The notes below the pieces were generated by a model, which saw only the letters and a program-made list of their open reading frames with translations, did not search any database and was not told where the DNA came from. Positions 12,104 through 22,949 of a DNA stretch of 48,600 nucleotides are shown here, piece by piece; position 1 is the first letter of the stretch; the number at the start of each line of letters is the position of its first letter. Source of the DNA: Didymodactylos carnosus. Taxonomy: Eukaryota > Rotifera > Eurotatoria > Philodinida > Philodinidae. The position numbers and the translations under genes were made by a program. The stretch is from the NCBI GenBank assembly GCA_905250885.1, contig CAJNOQ010000506.1, positions 1 to 48,600 of the forward strand. The letters are read 5' to 3'.

Positions 12104-12332
12104 GCAAATCTGCTCTAGGCACTAGGTTTAATTCAGTTGAATCTGGATAGGCTGAAATCAAACTAAATGAAAATGTAGTCAATGTTTTATTATCATCTGT
12201 CGTATCAACAGAACCAGATGGAGTTTCATCGGTTTTAGATAACATATGTATTGTTGTTCCATTGGATTCAACACTCTCACTGCGTACATATTTCACGGAT
12301 GGTGGTGGAATAATGGATAACGAGTCATTCAT
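1674..12332 (-). CDS. HCN: HCN-type hyperpolarisation-activated cyclic-nucleotide-gated channel (5' part, four exons)
   Basis: Minus-strand gene with exons 12332-11993, 7736-6341, 2172-2006 and 1939-1674. All junctions are GT-AG and all phases agree (723 codons in total). It starts with about 530 residues of low-complexity cytoplasmic sequence. Next comes the HCN domain (YFMDLLKPSDNKLAMKLFGS, ending IIHPCSNFR), then S1 (FYWDLVMLILL), S2, S3 (WFAVDLLSSLPVDYIFLF) and an S4 with regularly spaced Arg/Lys ending RLSRLVRYIHQWEE. The family makes tetrameric plasma-membrane cation channels opened by hyperpolarisation and tuned by cAMP. S5, pore, S6 and the cyclic-nucleotide-binding domain are not in the window. 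The N-terminus is far longer than that of vertebrate HCN proteins and contains an Asn run. The upstream Met at 12332 is a choice; more 5' exons are possible. Confidence 0.93.
2006..2172 (-). CDS. HCN: HCN exon 3 (S1-S2)
   Basis: Acceptor TATTTTAG at 2180-2173; the first base completes the Arg of SNFR, giving the family's continuous SNFRFYWDLVML junction. It encodes S1, the short extracellular loop and S2 down to DIVVNFRTG, followed by donor GTATGC at 2005. The 66-bp intron after it can be read through as an open frame, so a simple ORF scan wrongly merges exons 3 and 4. Confidence 0.93.
3182..3885. mobile_element. hAT-like non-autonomous element A
   Basis: The left end cactagtaagaat (3182 on) and the reverse complement of the right end (ccctagtgagaaac, from 3885) match, giving imperfect terminal inverted repeats. 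Near both ends there are clusters of a short motif, taagat(c/t)t and its complement, many arranged as palindromes such as taagatcttaag. The end sequence and style are shared with the elements at 35497-36024 and 37776-39055. No coding capacity is seen. Target-site duplication is unclear (gggtcaat versus gtacaat beside the ends). Confidence 0.65.
6076..6237. mobile_element. Small inverted-repeat insertion (162 bp)
   Basis: The 18-bp ends tttttagtgattattttt and aaaaataatcactaaaaa (6220-6237) are perfect reverse complements enclosing about 126 bp without coding capacity. This is typical of a miniature inverted-repeat element. The flanking sequence on each side resembles parts of a tRNA (see findings). 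No target duplication is evident. Confidence 0.5.
6341..7736 (-). CDS. HCN: HCN exon 2 (long N-terminus and HCN domain)
   Basis: This 1,396-bp exon starts after acceptor TTTCTAG (7740-7737). It continues in frame upstream of the first ATG at 7677 (KNDKLSLSNCQ and onward), so that ATG need not be the start. The body is rich in Ser, Thr, Arg and His with poly-Ser and poly-Thr tracts; it is unrelated to vertebrate HCN tails and probably disordered. The last 46 residues are the conserved HCN domain. The exon ends AGTAATTTTCG before donor GTACGT at 6340, leaving two bases of an Arg codon that exon 3 completes. Confidence 0.9.
9716..10296. mobile_element. Foldback element, family I copy b (complete)
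   Basis: A nearly complete palindrome of about 580 bp. The left end cacttacgagg (9716) is the inverse of ctcgttag at the right end. Arms of roughly 260 bp run inward through tgtacatggatcgat, ggcccggttttccgg, gcccgcaaatttctg and ctccagctctacacg-type blocks to a loop near 9985-10030. It shares arms and loop with 1-360. Arms this long could fold into a stable hairpin if transcribed, and the element lies inside an HCN intron. The short frames inside (for example 10124-9933) are by-products of the arms. Confidence 0.8.
11020..11155. repeat. Cluster of aagtacttg palindromic motifs
   Basis: Within about 135 bp there are repeated caagta(c/t)ttg-type words: gcaagtatttg, gagtacttgg, aagtacttgaac, gcaagtg, ccaagtacttggg and related halves. 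The motif differs by two bases from the aagatcttg motif clustered in the hAT-like elements. This is probably the end region of a decayed related element, but I could not define its boundaries. Confidence 0.5.
11993..12332 (-). CDS. HCN: HCN exon 1
   Basis: Encodes MNDSLSIIPPPSVKY and about 100 further polar residues, including an Asn run from an AAT repeat. It ends CTTCATTTATATCAAG before donor GTAATT at 11992. It leaves one base (G), which joins AG at 7736-7735 to make a Glu codon. This phase match, with a strong TTTCTAG acceptor, links it to exon 2 across a 4.26-kb intron. There is no conserved domain here, so the link rests on splice phase and reading frame only. Confidence 0.7.
12073..12103. 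repeat. ATT trinucleotide microsatellite inside HCN exon 1
   Basis: About ten ATT units which, read on the minus strand, form an in-frame AAT run encoding polyasparagine. A change in unit number would alter protein length without shifting frame. Confidence 0.9.
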
Positions 12333-13546
12333 TTCTTTTTTTCTTATTTCCTTCCGCTCTGTTGTCGATTTGCCGTACGTCTTTTGTTAATAATAATTGT
12401 TAAAAACGAATTGAAATTTGTCCGCGTTGAAGTGGTAGGTAACACTGTCATTATTAACAAAAGAAAAAACATTGTTATTAAGTTGACATCAACAATTATT
12501 CTACTTACGAAAAGCTGACATCTATTTCTAAGTTAGTTCTTAAGTTTTAATTAAACTTCAAAATGTTTATAAAATATTTATAGAAAATTTTTCCAACATG
12601 TTATTGACATCTACAATAAAATCGTATACTAAGATAATTGTTCAAAAATAAAGCGAAAACGTTTGATATATGACTATAAATGAAGGAAGTTCTTGTTTTT
12701 GAAAAACCTACGTATGTTTTTCATCATATTGTAAACGATTACTCATAAGTATTACTTCTATAAGTAAATTGTTAAAAGAATGTACTCGTTATAAAATTAC
12801 TATGACTAACATAATTTCATTTCGTGCTTTAATCAATCACTCATACATACGATGAGAGAGAAGAGCAAGAGGAAAAAAAAGAAAACTTTTGCATTGCTCG
12901 AATGAACTTGAGACAAAGCTTTTTATTTAGTAAAATATTATTATAGAATAGAAAATGAATATTGCCGATTCACTTGAGGAAAAAAGAAAATCAGAATAAA
13001 AAAAATAAAAAAAAGAACTAAAAATTATATTTTTTAACACAAATCGTGATAAATGAAAATAATTTGTCTTCTTTAAATTATTATAATGGCGATCATACTT
13101 TCATGTAACACCAATTAAAACAATAATTTTGAACTAATGAATAAATACACAATTCTATTCTCGATCGTTATACTCAACTATAATATTTTTAAAAGAAAAA
13201 TGATGTTAAGAATATGTAGCAATATCGTCTAACAATTTAATATCAAAATTTCATTGAAAAACCTTGAATGATAATGATTGAAGAAATAAATTTTTGCTGA
13301 TAAAATGATGTGTTAATTTTAAGTCATTTTTCTTTCATCGTCTTAAAAAAATTGCTACAATAAAATTACATGAATTTAAAATCATTTATATGTATGATAA
13401 AAAAAGAATTAATAGATAATTCTCTACGTAGAATCATGAAAGAAAACGTGATAATAATAACATTTAAAAAAAGATATTAATGTATCAAAAAACTTATGTA
13501 AAAAGTTTTCTTCTTTTTCTAAAACAAAATTTTCAAAAGATATTTC

Positions 13547-13550
<4 letters not shown>

Positions 13551-13577
<27 letters not shown>

Positions 13578-13594
13578 TAAAAAAAAAAAAAAAA

Positions 13595-13635
<41 letters not shown>

Positions 13636-13668
13636 TTTTATTAAAAAAAAAAAAAAAAAAAAAAAAAA
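13551..13668. repeat. Nearly pure A-tract of about 118 bp
   Basis: Runs of A are broken by only about a dozen T residues. The minus-strand frame across it, a poly-Phe peptide, is an artefact. It may be a microsatellite or an assembly-sensitive homopolymer; its exact length should not be trusted. Confidence 0.9.
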
Positions 13669-15342
13669 CAGAAACATAAAGAAACGGCTTTGGTGAATTG
13701 TTTTTTTTCTCGAGAGAGACGAACCGTATAGTATATAGAATGATGTCACGTACGACAGATATTGTATTAAATCAATCTCCTATATCCATCTCTTTATTTA
13801 TTCTTCTTGTTCTTTCGTCTACCATCCAATCTTATAATTGATGATCAACGGCATATACCTTTTTTCATAATAAGTGTATATATATTACATACACGAATAT
13901 CATGAACACAAGGAAAACTCACAATTTGTTGTTGTTGTTGTTGTTTTTACTACTATGGTAGTGATTTAGATCGAGCAACTTGACTTATGATATAGATAAA
14001 TGAATGGGAAAAAAGATTTATTCATAAAGAATGAGAAATTCGATCAAAGTAAATTATGTTCCGGTCGTGCGTATTCTATTCTTCTTGAAATACAAACAAG
14101 TTCCCGTGTCTTTTATCTTCATTCTCTAGTAGAAAAGAAGAATTCAAGAGGCGAACTCAAGAAGAGAAAAAAAGACGTATTTCGCTCATTCATTTATATT
14201 CCTCTCTGTTGAAGTTTGGTCAAAATCAGACATATTATAGATCGCTCTTTTTCCCCTTCTCATTCTCTCGTCCTTTGTATTGTGTATTCTCTCGACGTAA
14301 TAGACACGTAATAGTTCCATTCATCTATCTGACAAGCAACGAAAAACAGGAAAAAAATAAAATGAGGATCAATTTTTTTATGCACCGACATTCATTTCGT
14401 GATTTGGTTTAGTAGTATTGAACACCGGAAATTGAAGAATGAAGGTCTATTGGCAAGCCTATTATTCTACTTTTAATGTGAGCATAGATTCAGTTTGATT
14501 ATTGACTAGGATGTACACCTTTGTATATTGTTTTTTTTTCCACACCATTAAAGTGTAATTATTTTATCTTTTACTTTGAGAGAGCAAAAAACTGCTAGAA
14601 TAGGTATTCTAATTTTATTCTAAGAGAAAGATGTTAGAAGAATTGAACCATGACCATATCAGTCATTTATGTAAGCTCAGATTCCAATCTATTGAGAGAA
14701 AAAAATTTGATATGTTTGAACATTACAAAATTAAATCACTATAATTTCTCTCATGATGTCTATAGTCTCTTCAAATTAACAAATGACATATTATGAATAG
14801 TAGAATAAATACTTTGGATATAAAATGGTAATTTATGCTCAAGTAATCATTAACAAAGATAGTACATTAACAAAACGGACATTACGGTGATAACAAAAAC
14901 ATAGGAAAGTAAAAAACTGACGAAATTAATTATGATTGATTTAAATGTAAGATAAGAGTAAAACATAACCAATCCTTAACAGACAACAAAACATTTTTCT
15001 AACATTGATGATGTACTGACAAAGTAACAGTAGTTACTGACATTCGATAGAAAGAAAATTTGTCTACTATTTTTTTTTTTTATCGACGATAATATCTCTC
15101 ATTTTTATTGATGATAATCAAGTGTATTTGTTGTATGTTGAAGGAGAAGAAGAAAAAACAATAAACGCTTATCAGTTCGAAGTTTATAAATGCATGCAAT
15201 TCATTCTCTTATGAATAGCTGAGACGGAAACGATTTATGGTTTCCATTTTCTTTTCTCTTTTAATTTATTTACATCTCTAAACCATACGGATAAAGTATT
15301 TAAATAGATACAGAGCTCTAGGCAATATTGTTGACACGAGAA

Positions 15343-15585
15343 ATGCATTTGTTCATTAATGAAACTATAATAGGCAAGACTCACGGGGAATGTTTTTTAA
15401 GTGTCAAATCACCATTTTGCATTGAAGATTCAATACTTTATGTGAACGATAGTGCTAATTATGAATCAAATATTTGTTACGACGTCACAATGATTCTTGA
15501 AACGAATTTTCCATATCTGGTTTTAGAAAAACCTAAAATGTTTTTAAATTTATTTGAACATAAACGTGATCTGAACTTAAAATAA
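15343..15585 (+). CDS. Hypothetical short ORF (80 codons), uncertain
   Basis: The frame is open from 15322. The first ATG at 15343 gives MHLFINETIIGKTHGECFLS through to HKRDLNLK and a stop. The composition is balanced and looks more protein-like than neighbouring frames, with three Cys and N-glycosylation-type sites, but there is no signal peptide, recognisable domain or poly(A) signal. It could be one exon of a larger gene or chance. I do not recognise it. Confidence 0.2.
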   Translation: MHLFINETIIGKTHGECFLSVKSPFCIEDSILYVNDSANYESNICYDVTMILETNFPYLVLEKPKMFLNLFEHKRDLNLK

Positions 15586-18500
15586 TATATATGTTTTTCA
15601 AAATGATAATCTCAGTCAAATTTTATTTTTATTTCTTCGATTTTTAGGTTTTTCACAGATTAGATTTCAGAAATTCATTTCAAAAATCATTGTAGCATTA
15701 TAACGACACATACTGACTACTCTCTGTAAAAAAACGATTTGTGTACGAAACTTAAAAGGGTATAGAGAAGTGCGACCATTTCTAAACTCTTTTAAATTTC
15801 GTAAAAGAAAAGGTACGGTACGAAACCGTGTAAGTGCATAAATTCTATTAGTTTTTTTCTAAAAAAATTTTTTTTCTGATTCTGAGCAATTGAACCATTT
15901 CAGCAGCTTAGGAGTGCTTTTATAGTATAGGACAGTGAAAACTGAGTCAAAAAACTATCTGAAATTTCTGTAATTTTTGATTTTTCGCGAGAAAAGCATG
16001 AAGAAAAAACATAATGAAATAAGCAAATGCAGTGATAAATCGTTTCAATGCACTTAAAACAGTTTTGTATTGTATCTTACGGTGTAGTGTCGCGTTATTT
16101 GACCGTCTAGTTTCGATCAAAAGATCTTTGATATGAATGTTATTTTTACAAGAAAGAAAGTATTTCTTTTGTTTAGTTAACAAATTACACTTATATATGC
16201 ACTATATCTCATTAAAATGATAAACGAAATGAAATATGTGTATTAGACAGTAAACTGTGAACATATTACCTTACGTATGTAGTGTGTTGTCTATTAGACA
16301 AAAACGCAATTTTATGTGTAAACCGTCTAGAAAAAACGTGTTATTACTGTAATTCATTAGAGATATTAAGTACAATTTCTCAAGCAAAACAGATCCTTTC
16401 ACTATCAAACAAGATTTATCAGACCGTTAGAATATTATAAATATCAACCAATCGTGTTATTATGTGATGAAATTTTACAGATAGCTATGTAAGATGTCAT
16501 TTGCATCTCTACTGTTCGACAGACGAGAAAATAGAAATGTCAACATTGATTAGTAGTCAGCATTTTACTAAAAGATAATAATAACAAATACATATTGAAG
16601 ATGGTTGGTATTCGAAGAAAATTTATATTAAAAAAATTTTCTTAAAAAAATATATAATTTAAATCGTTTTTACAATACATCTTATTTTTGTCTATGTGTA
16701 AAATCGATAGTTATTTATAAATTCAAATAGACGATAATCTGAGCTTTTGAAAAATGTTCACTCGTTCAAATAACTAGAAAACTGTTATCACATGACTTTT
16801 TAACGACAGACAAAATATAATGGTTTTCAACAAAAATATCAAGAAAAACTATTTGCATTGAATAATATTTCAAAAGGTTAAGAATAATCTAGTTAAGATA
16901 TGATATGCAAAATTAAAAAGCGAACAAATTATCAAGCATTCATCTATATCCTGTTCAAAATACAAGAATTCTTTTTATTAACTACTAGACTTCCATTCAA
17001 AATTAGCTGCTACTCTTATGAGTAATGATTATTCATCATTCATATTCAATAAAAATCTTCAAAATACTAAACATTACAGGTAGAAAAAGGTTTTTTTAAA
17101 CCTCTTTACATATATTTTATGAAAGTTTTTTTAAAACTTATCTGTATTTATGTGTGAAGAAGAGAATATTGTTTTCAAAACGTCAATATTATTAAAATAA
17201 TAATATTCATTATAAGAAAGAGTTTTATAATCTATTCAAAACATTATTTGTCTCTTTTTTTCTTCTTTTTATTGGATTCACATGTTGAAATGTTCTTATG
17301 CATCCGTTTTAGTGAAAAAAGAACAGAAAAAAGAATGAATGATGCTCTATATATATTGCTCTGAGGTCGTGAGTAATTCAATTTGAATTGAAGAAAAAAG
17401 ATACAGATGCAACACGATAGATGATAATTAAATTACTCGACAAGTGTTAAAAAAACAAAATAAATAAACAAATAGACGATAGTGATAAAATTTAATATGA
17501 CTATGAAAAATGATAAAACACTTTAGAACTTTTAAAACATGGATTACCTTTTTATGTAATTTTACTCTCTGAAAACTGTTTGATATACTTAAAACTTTTA
17601 ATATGTGTTAATAATAAACCGAAAAAAATGATTGAAATATTTATGCTAGACATTTTAGATAAACGATATTTAAAGATGCTGCTACTTCAAGTAGTTAACA
17701 AAAAAAAGCTTTTATCTTTGAGATGAATTTTTAAAATTGATACTACATTTAAATTTGACTATAATTTTTGAAATAGAAATGTTTAGTGATTTTATAGTTG
17801 ATCAAGTTTTTTGAGAAAAAGCAAATAACTAAGGAAAATTAGTAGACAAATCGTTCACGGGTTTCTATGTAAATTACACAATTTGATATTAATAATTTAC
17901 CTGATTTATTGTGTTATGAATGAGGTAGAAACATCGTTTTCTATATTCTTAGAAATTTAAGTGTTAGTATATAGTTGGATCGACAAGAAAAAAGTTTTTC
18001 TTTCTCTTTTCTTTTCTCTTTTCATCGAACAAGAAACTAGACTTTTGGTTAGATCATCAGCATCCGTATTTTGTCATTTCTTTCCTTTCTTCTTACGATA
18101 AACGAAGAAAAAGCAGTCAACAATGCTCGGTAAGAAAATGCAGTAACAGATTCAGGATATAGCTTAGAGCTTTGGGACTTAAAATGAAGAAAAATCAATT
18201 TCAATCGACGAACTTGATTTTGAAAAGTTTTTATTCATCGCTAACCACATGTATTTAAAAATATGATGACTTCATTTCTGTGACAATAAAACATATTTCC
18301 GACGTTTTGCTTGTTTTGATATGTTTGTCACAATCTCTCTTATCTATAACTTAATGCCCGTGGATACAAGAACGAATCTAACATTCTATACTCTGATTAG
18401 AAACTATCCTGTGGGTCTATGAACTCATTTTATGAAAGAAGAAAATTATTTTACAATAGTAAAAGCAAAACGTTTTGTTAATCCATCCTTACCAATTGTG

Positions 18501-19629
18501 TTATCTACATTGTTTATGACTTATTACATCATTTGTCAAAGAAAATAAGTAACAAATTGACCAGTAATCAAGACTTACCATCTCTAAGAACGGTTGTGCT
18601 AAATCCATGCCGTATAGTATATTTTATATATTATGTAAACGAATGTCGTGCATTAAAGTTCTGAAAGAAGTTTCTTTGATGAAACTTTCCATCTTTTACA
18701 TGATATTTTGTCTAAATGTATTTCCTGTTTCTCGAACTATCTATCCATCTACTTTATTTCTGTTTTGATTTTGTTTGTGAACTGTATACACTAGGTTAAA
18801 TTAATTATAACCAGGCACGAAAGCTTTTATATTATTTTGCCGGTGGCTAAGTCATTTTCACTTGTAGAAAAATAGCATTGTACAAGTTAAAAATCATTAA
18901 AACATTTTACTTTAAAATTAATTGGAATACTTTGATTTTTTTTTGATTCCCGTTTGATTGCGATGTAAATGTCAAATATTTGTTCATCATTGGTACCTAT
19001 CAAATGATAATGAGGTATCTACGATGTCTGACAAACACTTATCGAAATTGTTGTTTAATAGATGGTATGTAATCAGTAAGTGACAAAAAAAACTAAGAGC
19101 CATTACACATAGACGACGGCCGAGGTTGTTCAAACAACTTTTTCGTCAATAAAAATTGACTAGAGGCAATAAAAATATAGACATTTTAGATGAATTTTGG
19201 CGAAAAGTTGCATGACAAAAAGTAAAATTTGGTTGTGATATTCAACTGTTATAATAAGCCTTAGTAACTGAAAATTGAAAAATAAAAGATCAAATTCAAA
19301 CGTGTATTAGCATGATTTCATTTCATGGAAAGTTATTATAATGGATGATACCCTATATAACTGTATATTGTGTATATTTCACTTGTATTAAACTTATCCT
19401 GCAAAACTGTAAAAGTAAAACTCCAGAAGCGGTCATCTTAGTCGTACTGTAATCATAGAATTGCACAACACTTTTGGTATGTCTCATGACTTATTTGTGA
19501 GTGTTATCTGTTTCGATTCAGAAAAAGAAGGTGAGGTAATATAGTATATATGGGCGGAGAAAAACAAAGGTAAAGTTATTTATTTTTTAGTTAGTATTAA
19601 TTTTTTCTTGGAGTTATTTCACACAAAAA

Positions 19630-20718
19630 ATGTTGTGTACAATCTTTCTTTTCAACCTTTTATCCTTAATATTCGCCGTACCTTTGAAGACAACTGAGTT
19701 AAAAATAACGGTAGAACCACACATTGGATTTCTCAATCACCTGTATCCCGCCTCCGTGTTGAATGCCACCCAGGGTACGCTACCATATCAATGGTCTGGC
19801 TCGCTTCCAGATGGATTTAATCTTACACCACGAGGTGTTCTCACAGGCTTTGCAAAGGCGGCCGGTACTCACTCACTGACAGTTACAGATTCCACTGGTG
19901 CATCTGCATCCACGTCTTTAACCATTGTCGATTCCAGCACATCATCAACATCGTATAAATTGACCATAAGTAGTGTATCGTTAAACGGCATTGTAACTCA
20001 ACAAATTGTGACCACGACAAATTCCAAGATTCAATTTAAAGCTAATTATCAAATAGTCGCAGCAGACTGGTGTCCTGGTTGTATGGAACAGATACAAATT
20101 GGATTCTCCTTCGGTCTTCCTCAGGGCTGTATTTATTCTGGGGGACCGGGTCTAGCTGGAGCGACAGGAACAGGTGCTATGGAATTAACGGCACCACCCA
20201 CACCAGGAAGATATTACATTGCTTTTGATAGATCACAAGACATGCAATGTCGTCATACTCATCAAAACTGGTGGCATGGAATGCCCAGTCCGGCAAATAT
20301 AATCGCTGCTGTGGATGTCATTGATGCACCTGATGTCAAATTAAACAATGGAGTCCAAGTGAGCAATGTTCAAATTAACAGTGTTCCAGTTCACCATAAC
20401 ACAATGCCATCAGGCACCTATACAGTTGAGTTCACGTATTCTGTCGTTTCAACACCTGATCGAACCCAACAACTTCAAGTCGGCCTCAGTAGTGACGATC
20501 AACCCTTAGATTCATGCATTTATTCTGCAATTAATCCAGGCACCGGTTTTTCGAAACTAAGTTTTAAAGCCCCTCAACTGCGAAGTCGTTATTATCTAAG
20601 TATCCAAACATCAATGGAACTCGAATGTGTGGCCAATTGGGTATGCAAGAAATGTTCAGCGGATCAAAAACCCGGTAATAACTTTCATCAAATCATCGGA
20701 GTTATTGATGTCAACTAA
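19630..20718 (+). CDS. Secreted protein with Ig-like (He_PIG-type) domain and duplicated Cys domain
   Basis: A 362-residue intronless ORF. Residues 1-16 form a signal peptide (MLCTIFLFNLLSLIFA). Residues about 37-100 match the pattern of bacterial putative-Ig (He_PIG) domains: LPYQW, LPDGFNLTPRGVLTGFAKAAGTHS-type core, then TVTDSTGASAS. Residues 108-231 and 245-361 are two diverged copies of one domain. They share Q(I/L)Q(I/V)G, CIYS, PG, a (T)APP/KAPQ block, RYY, M-x-C and a closing II(A/G)V-D-V. Copy 1 also has WCPGC and HTHQNWWHG, so disulphides or metal binding are possible. Base composition is less AT-rich than the surroundings. The domain style and lack of introns suggest transfer from bacteria, but this is inference. 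Function is unknown; it is likely extracellular. Confidence 0.85.
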   Translation: MLCTIFLFNLLSLIFAVPLKTTELKITVEPHIGFLNHLYPASVLNATQGTLPYQWSGSLPDGFNLTPRGVLTGFAKAAGTHSLTVTDSTGASASTSLTIVDSSTSSTSYKLTISSVSLNGIVTQQIVTTTNSKIQFKANYQIVAADWCPGCMEQIQIGFSFGLPQGCIYSGGPGLAGATGTGAMELTAPPTPGRYYIAFDRSQDMQCRHTHQNWWHGMPSPANIIAAVDVIDAPDVKLNNGVQVSNVQINSVPVHHNTMPSGTYTVEFTYSVVSTPDRTQQLQVGLSSDDQPLDSCIYSAINPGTGFSKLSFKAPQLRSRYYLSIQTSMELECVANWVCKKCSADQKPGNNFHQIIGVIDVN

Positions 20719-22940
20719 ACTGTGTACTTTTTTTGCTCTAGAAAAAAATTATTGATTGAGAAAACAATAAATTGATTTTTACTAAGAAACATATACGTAA
20801 TTTTTACTCTTAAAAAACTTCCTTTAATATTTGAAAGAAGAAATATGAGAGATTTAAGTTGTGACTTATTTGGATTGCAGACAGACATATTTAAAAATAT
20901 AAGAAATCTAGCGCTGAATAGTCTAGCAATTCGGACAATGAATTGTTGATACATTTCACTCAGTTCCTTTTCGGATTTAACATAAGTACGTATATGGCTG
21001 CAATCGAGAAAGATGCAATCAATTTAATCATTCATGCATACTTTATATTAATCATTGGATGGCAAAGTGCCTGATTTTCTGAAGTAACAACTATTGCCTC
21101 TGGTATAGTGACATGGACTGCATAAATCTAGGATATTGAGACTAGTGAACAAAGAGATTTAGACGACGGACACAACGACTACTCGATAATTGGCTGCTTA
21201 CAGAGCAAAAGTTCTAAAATAACATCGATTCTCGTTTGAAAGATCAACATATAAATTCTTTCAAGATAGTTCAAAATACATGTTTCCATGAATCTCCATG
21301 ATGATTTGAGAACAGTAGCTGTTGTTTGAATGGATTAAAGACAGATTTTTCACTTACATAATTTTATTTTGAAAACGATATATTCTCTTTTATAACTGTC
21401 ACATTTGTCGACAAATTCTTTTATAAAATTCGATGTAAAATAAAATTAACTTTTGCAATACATATAAGAATGAAAAGTGTACTAAAGCAAAACTAATATG
21501 TGGGCACACATTCAGAGTTAAGATGGCCAAAATACAACTACTTTAAAAAATCTTTGATGAAGTTAAACGATAAGATTCCATTATTGTCAACAATATAAAT
21601 CTGATCGCTTTTAAGAGAAGCAAACGATGCGACAAAAGAGAACAGGCGATTATTTTCTATTGTTCTGTTTGAAATGTTGCTTTTCATTCACGCACGCACA
21701 TGTGAGCACATAAGGAGAGAAAACGAAGCCAATATAAAAGGTATATGCTTGCTGTCCGTCGCAAGGTAACAACCGAATTTTACTAGGAACTAACTTCTGT
21801 AATTAATGCTCAACAAATCTTTAGCCGTCGCAAAGGCCGCAGACAGAATCATTAATAATACTAAAATCATTGCTAATAGCAGAAGTTTTCAGCATCGATA
21901 GTCTTGTTTATCTGTAATAGAACATCGTTTTGCTATCGAAAAAAGAATTACCAATGAGGAGAAGTGTTTTACAGTGCTCATGAGTTAATAAATGTGAATT
22001 GCATTTGGATCAGTCAATCTGAAAAATAGCTTTATTACAGAAACCTTCGGCGATAGCAATAAGAACTATCATACCTTGTAGATCATCAAAAATTAAGACA
22101 ATTAACAAAAATCTCAGATCTGCGACCGTTGCGAAAGCTAAGAAAGTTTTAAATATTTTATAGTAAAGTTACACTATCGCAATTTTGTGCCTATGTATTA
22201 TATTCGATACTTATCATAGATCTTCCTCAACATTGTTTAAAAAAGAAATTTTTAAGTCAGAATCTTCTGAAATTTAAGTCAAAAGATTCTGATAAAAAGA
22301 AGTTTTTCCGATCGGTGGATCTTGATAAGAGGACTCGAGAAGACTTGATGGTTTCTCAGTTGTTTACAGTAATATTATCCATTAAACTAGATGAAAATTT
22401 TAACTTTATACAAAGTCTTTTTTTCCCGAATATGACAGATCAGTATAGAAAATGCGACCCATGTCACATTCATATAAAATAAAACTTTGCTGAAAAACAG
22501 AAAGAGACAAGCATCATATAAGATCCAATACAAATAAAAACTTAAAACAATTATGTTCAACGGTACATCTTAAAACTACAAAAACTATCGATCATATTAG
22601 ATTTCAGCTTTACAACTTACATGTAAAGAACTCTTCATCTATTTTGATGGAAAATATAACTGTAAACCGCTTAAAAATCAAAAATTCTTTTATCAAGTAT
22701 CACCTATTCGATAAACTTTTCTTTTATCAAAATCAATACGTCTTGATTTGAAAAATTTCTTTTTGAAACAAAGTTGGAAAAGGCATAAGGCTATTTTGTG
22801 TTTTCTTAATATCAATGGTTAACCCAAAATAGGTCAGCGATAGCAAGAAGTAAGTTACAGTATGTAGAATTCATATAGTATACAGGCTTCATTGTTTGTG
22901 AATAAACAGATGTCGCTTTGCAATGTTCAGATCTAGATAT
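20719..22940. other. No gene seen
   Basis: AT-rich sequence with only short frames. Several similar phrases (gtcgcaaaggccgcag, ttcggcgatagcaat, ctgcgaccgttgcgaaagc) occur between 21750 and 22140 and may be fragments of an old repeat, but they do not align into a clear unit. Confidence 0.5.
20766..20771 (+). promoter_or_regulatory. Poly(A) signal AATAAA of the secreted-protein gene
   Basis: AATAAA lies about 48 bp after the stop codon of the 19630-20718 gene, a normal position for a eukaryotic polyadenylation signal. It supports expression as a host gene and argues against bacterial contamination. Confidence 0.6.
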
Positions 22941-22949
22941 AATCTACAA

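Larger units (their letters stand above)
12333..19629. other. Long region with no confident gene
   Basis: About 7.3 kb upstream of the HCN start and of the secreted-protein gene. It is strongly AT-rich, with an A-tract at 13551-13668, a short TTG run near 13926 and one weak ORF at 15343-15585. Other open frames (14000-14412 plus strand, 16183-15947 minus strand) show no domain, signal or convincing splice sites. HCN promoter elements are presumably here, but none can be named from sequence. Confidence 0.6.

Noticed and set aside
13549..13749. Minus-strand poly-Phe ORF
   Set aside because: Product of the A-tract.
15947..16183. 78-codon minus-strand ORF
   Set aside because: Somewhat protein-like in the middle but no start context, domain or splice sites; too weak to call.
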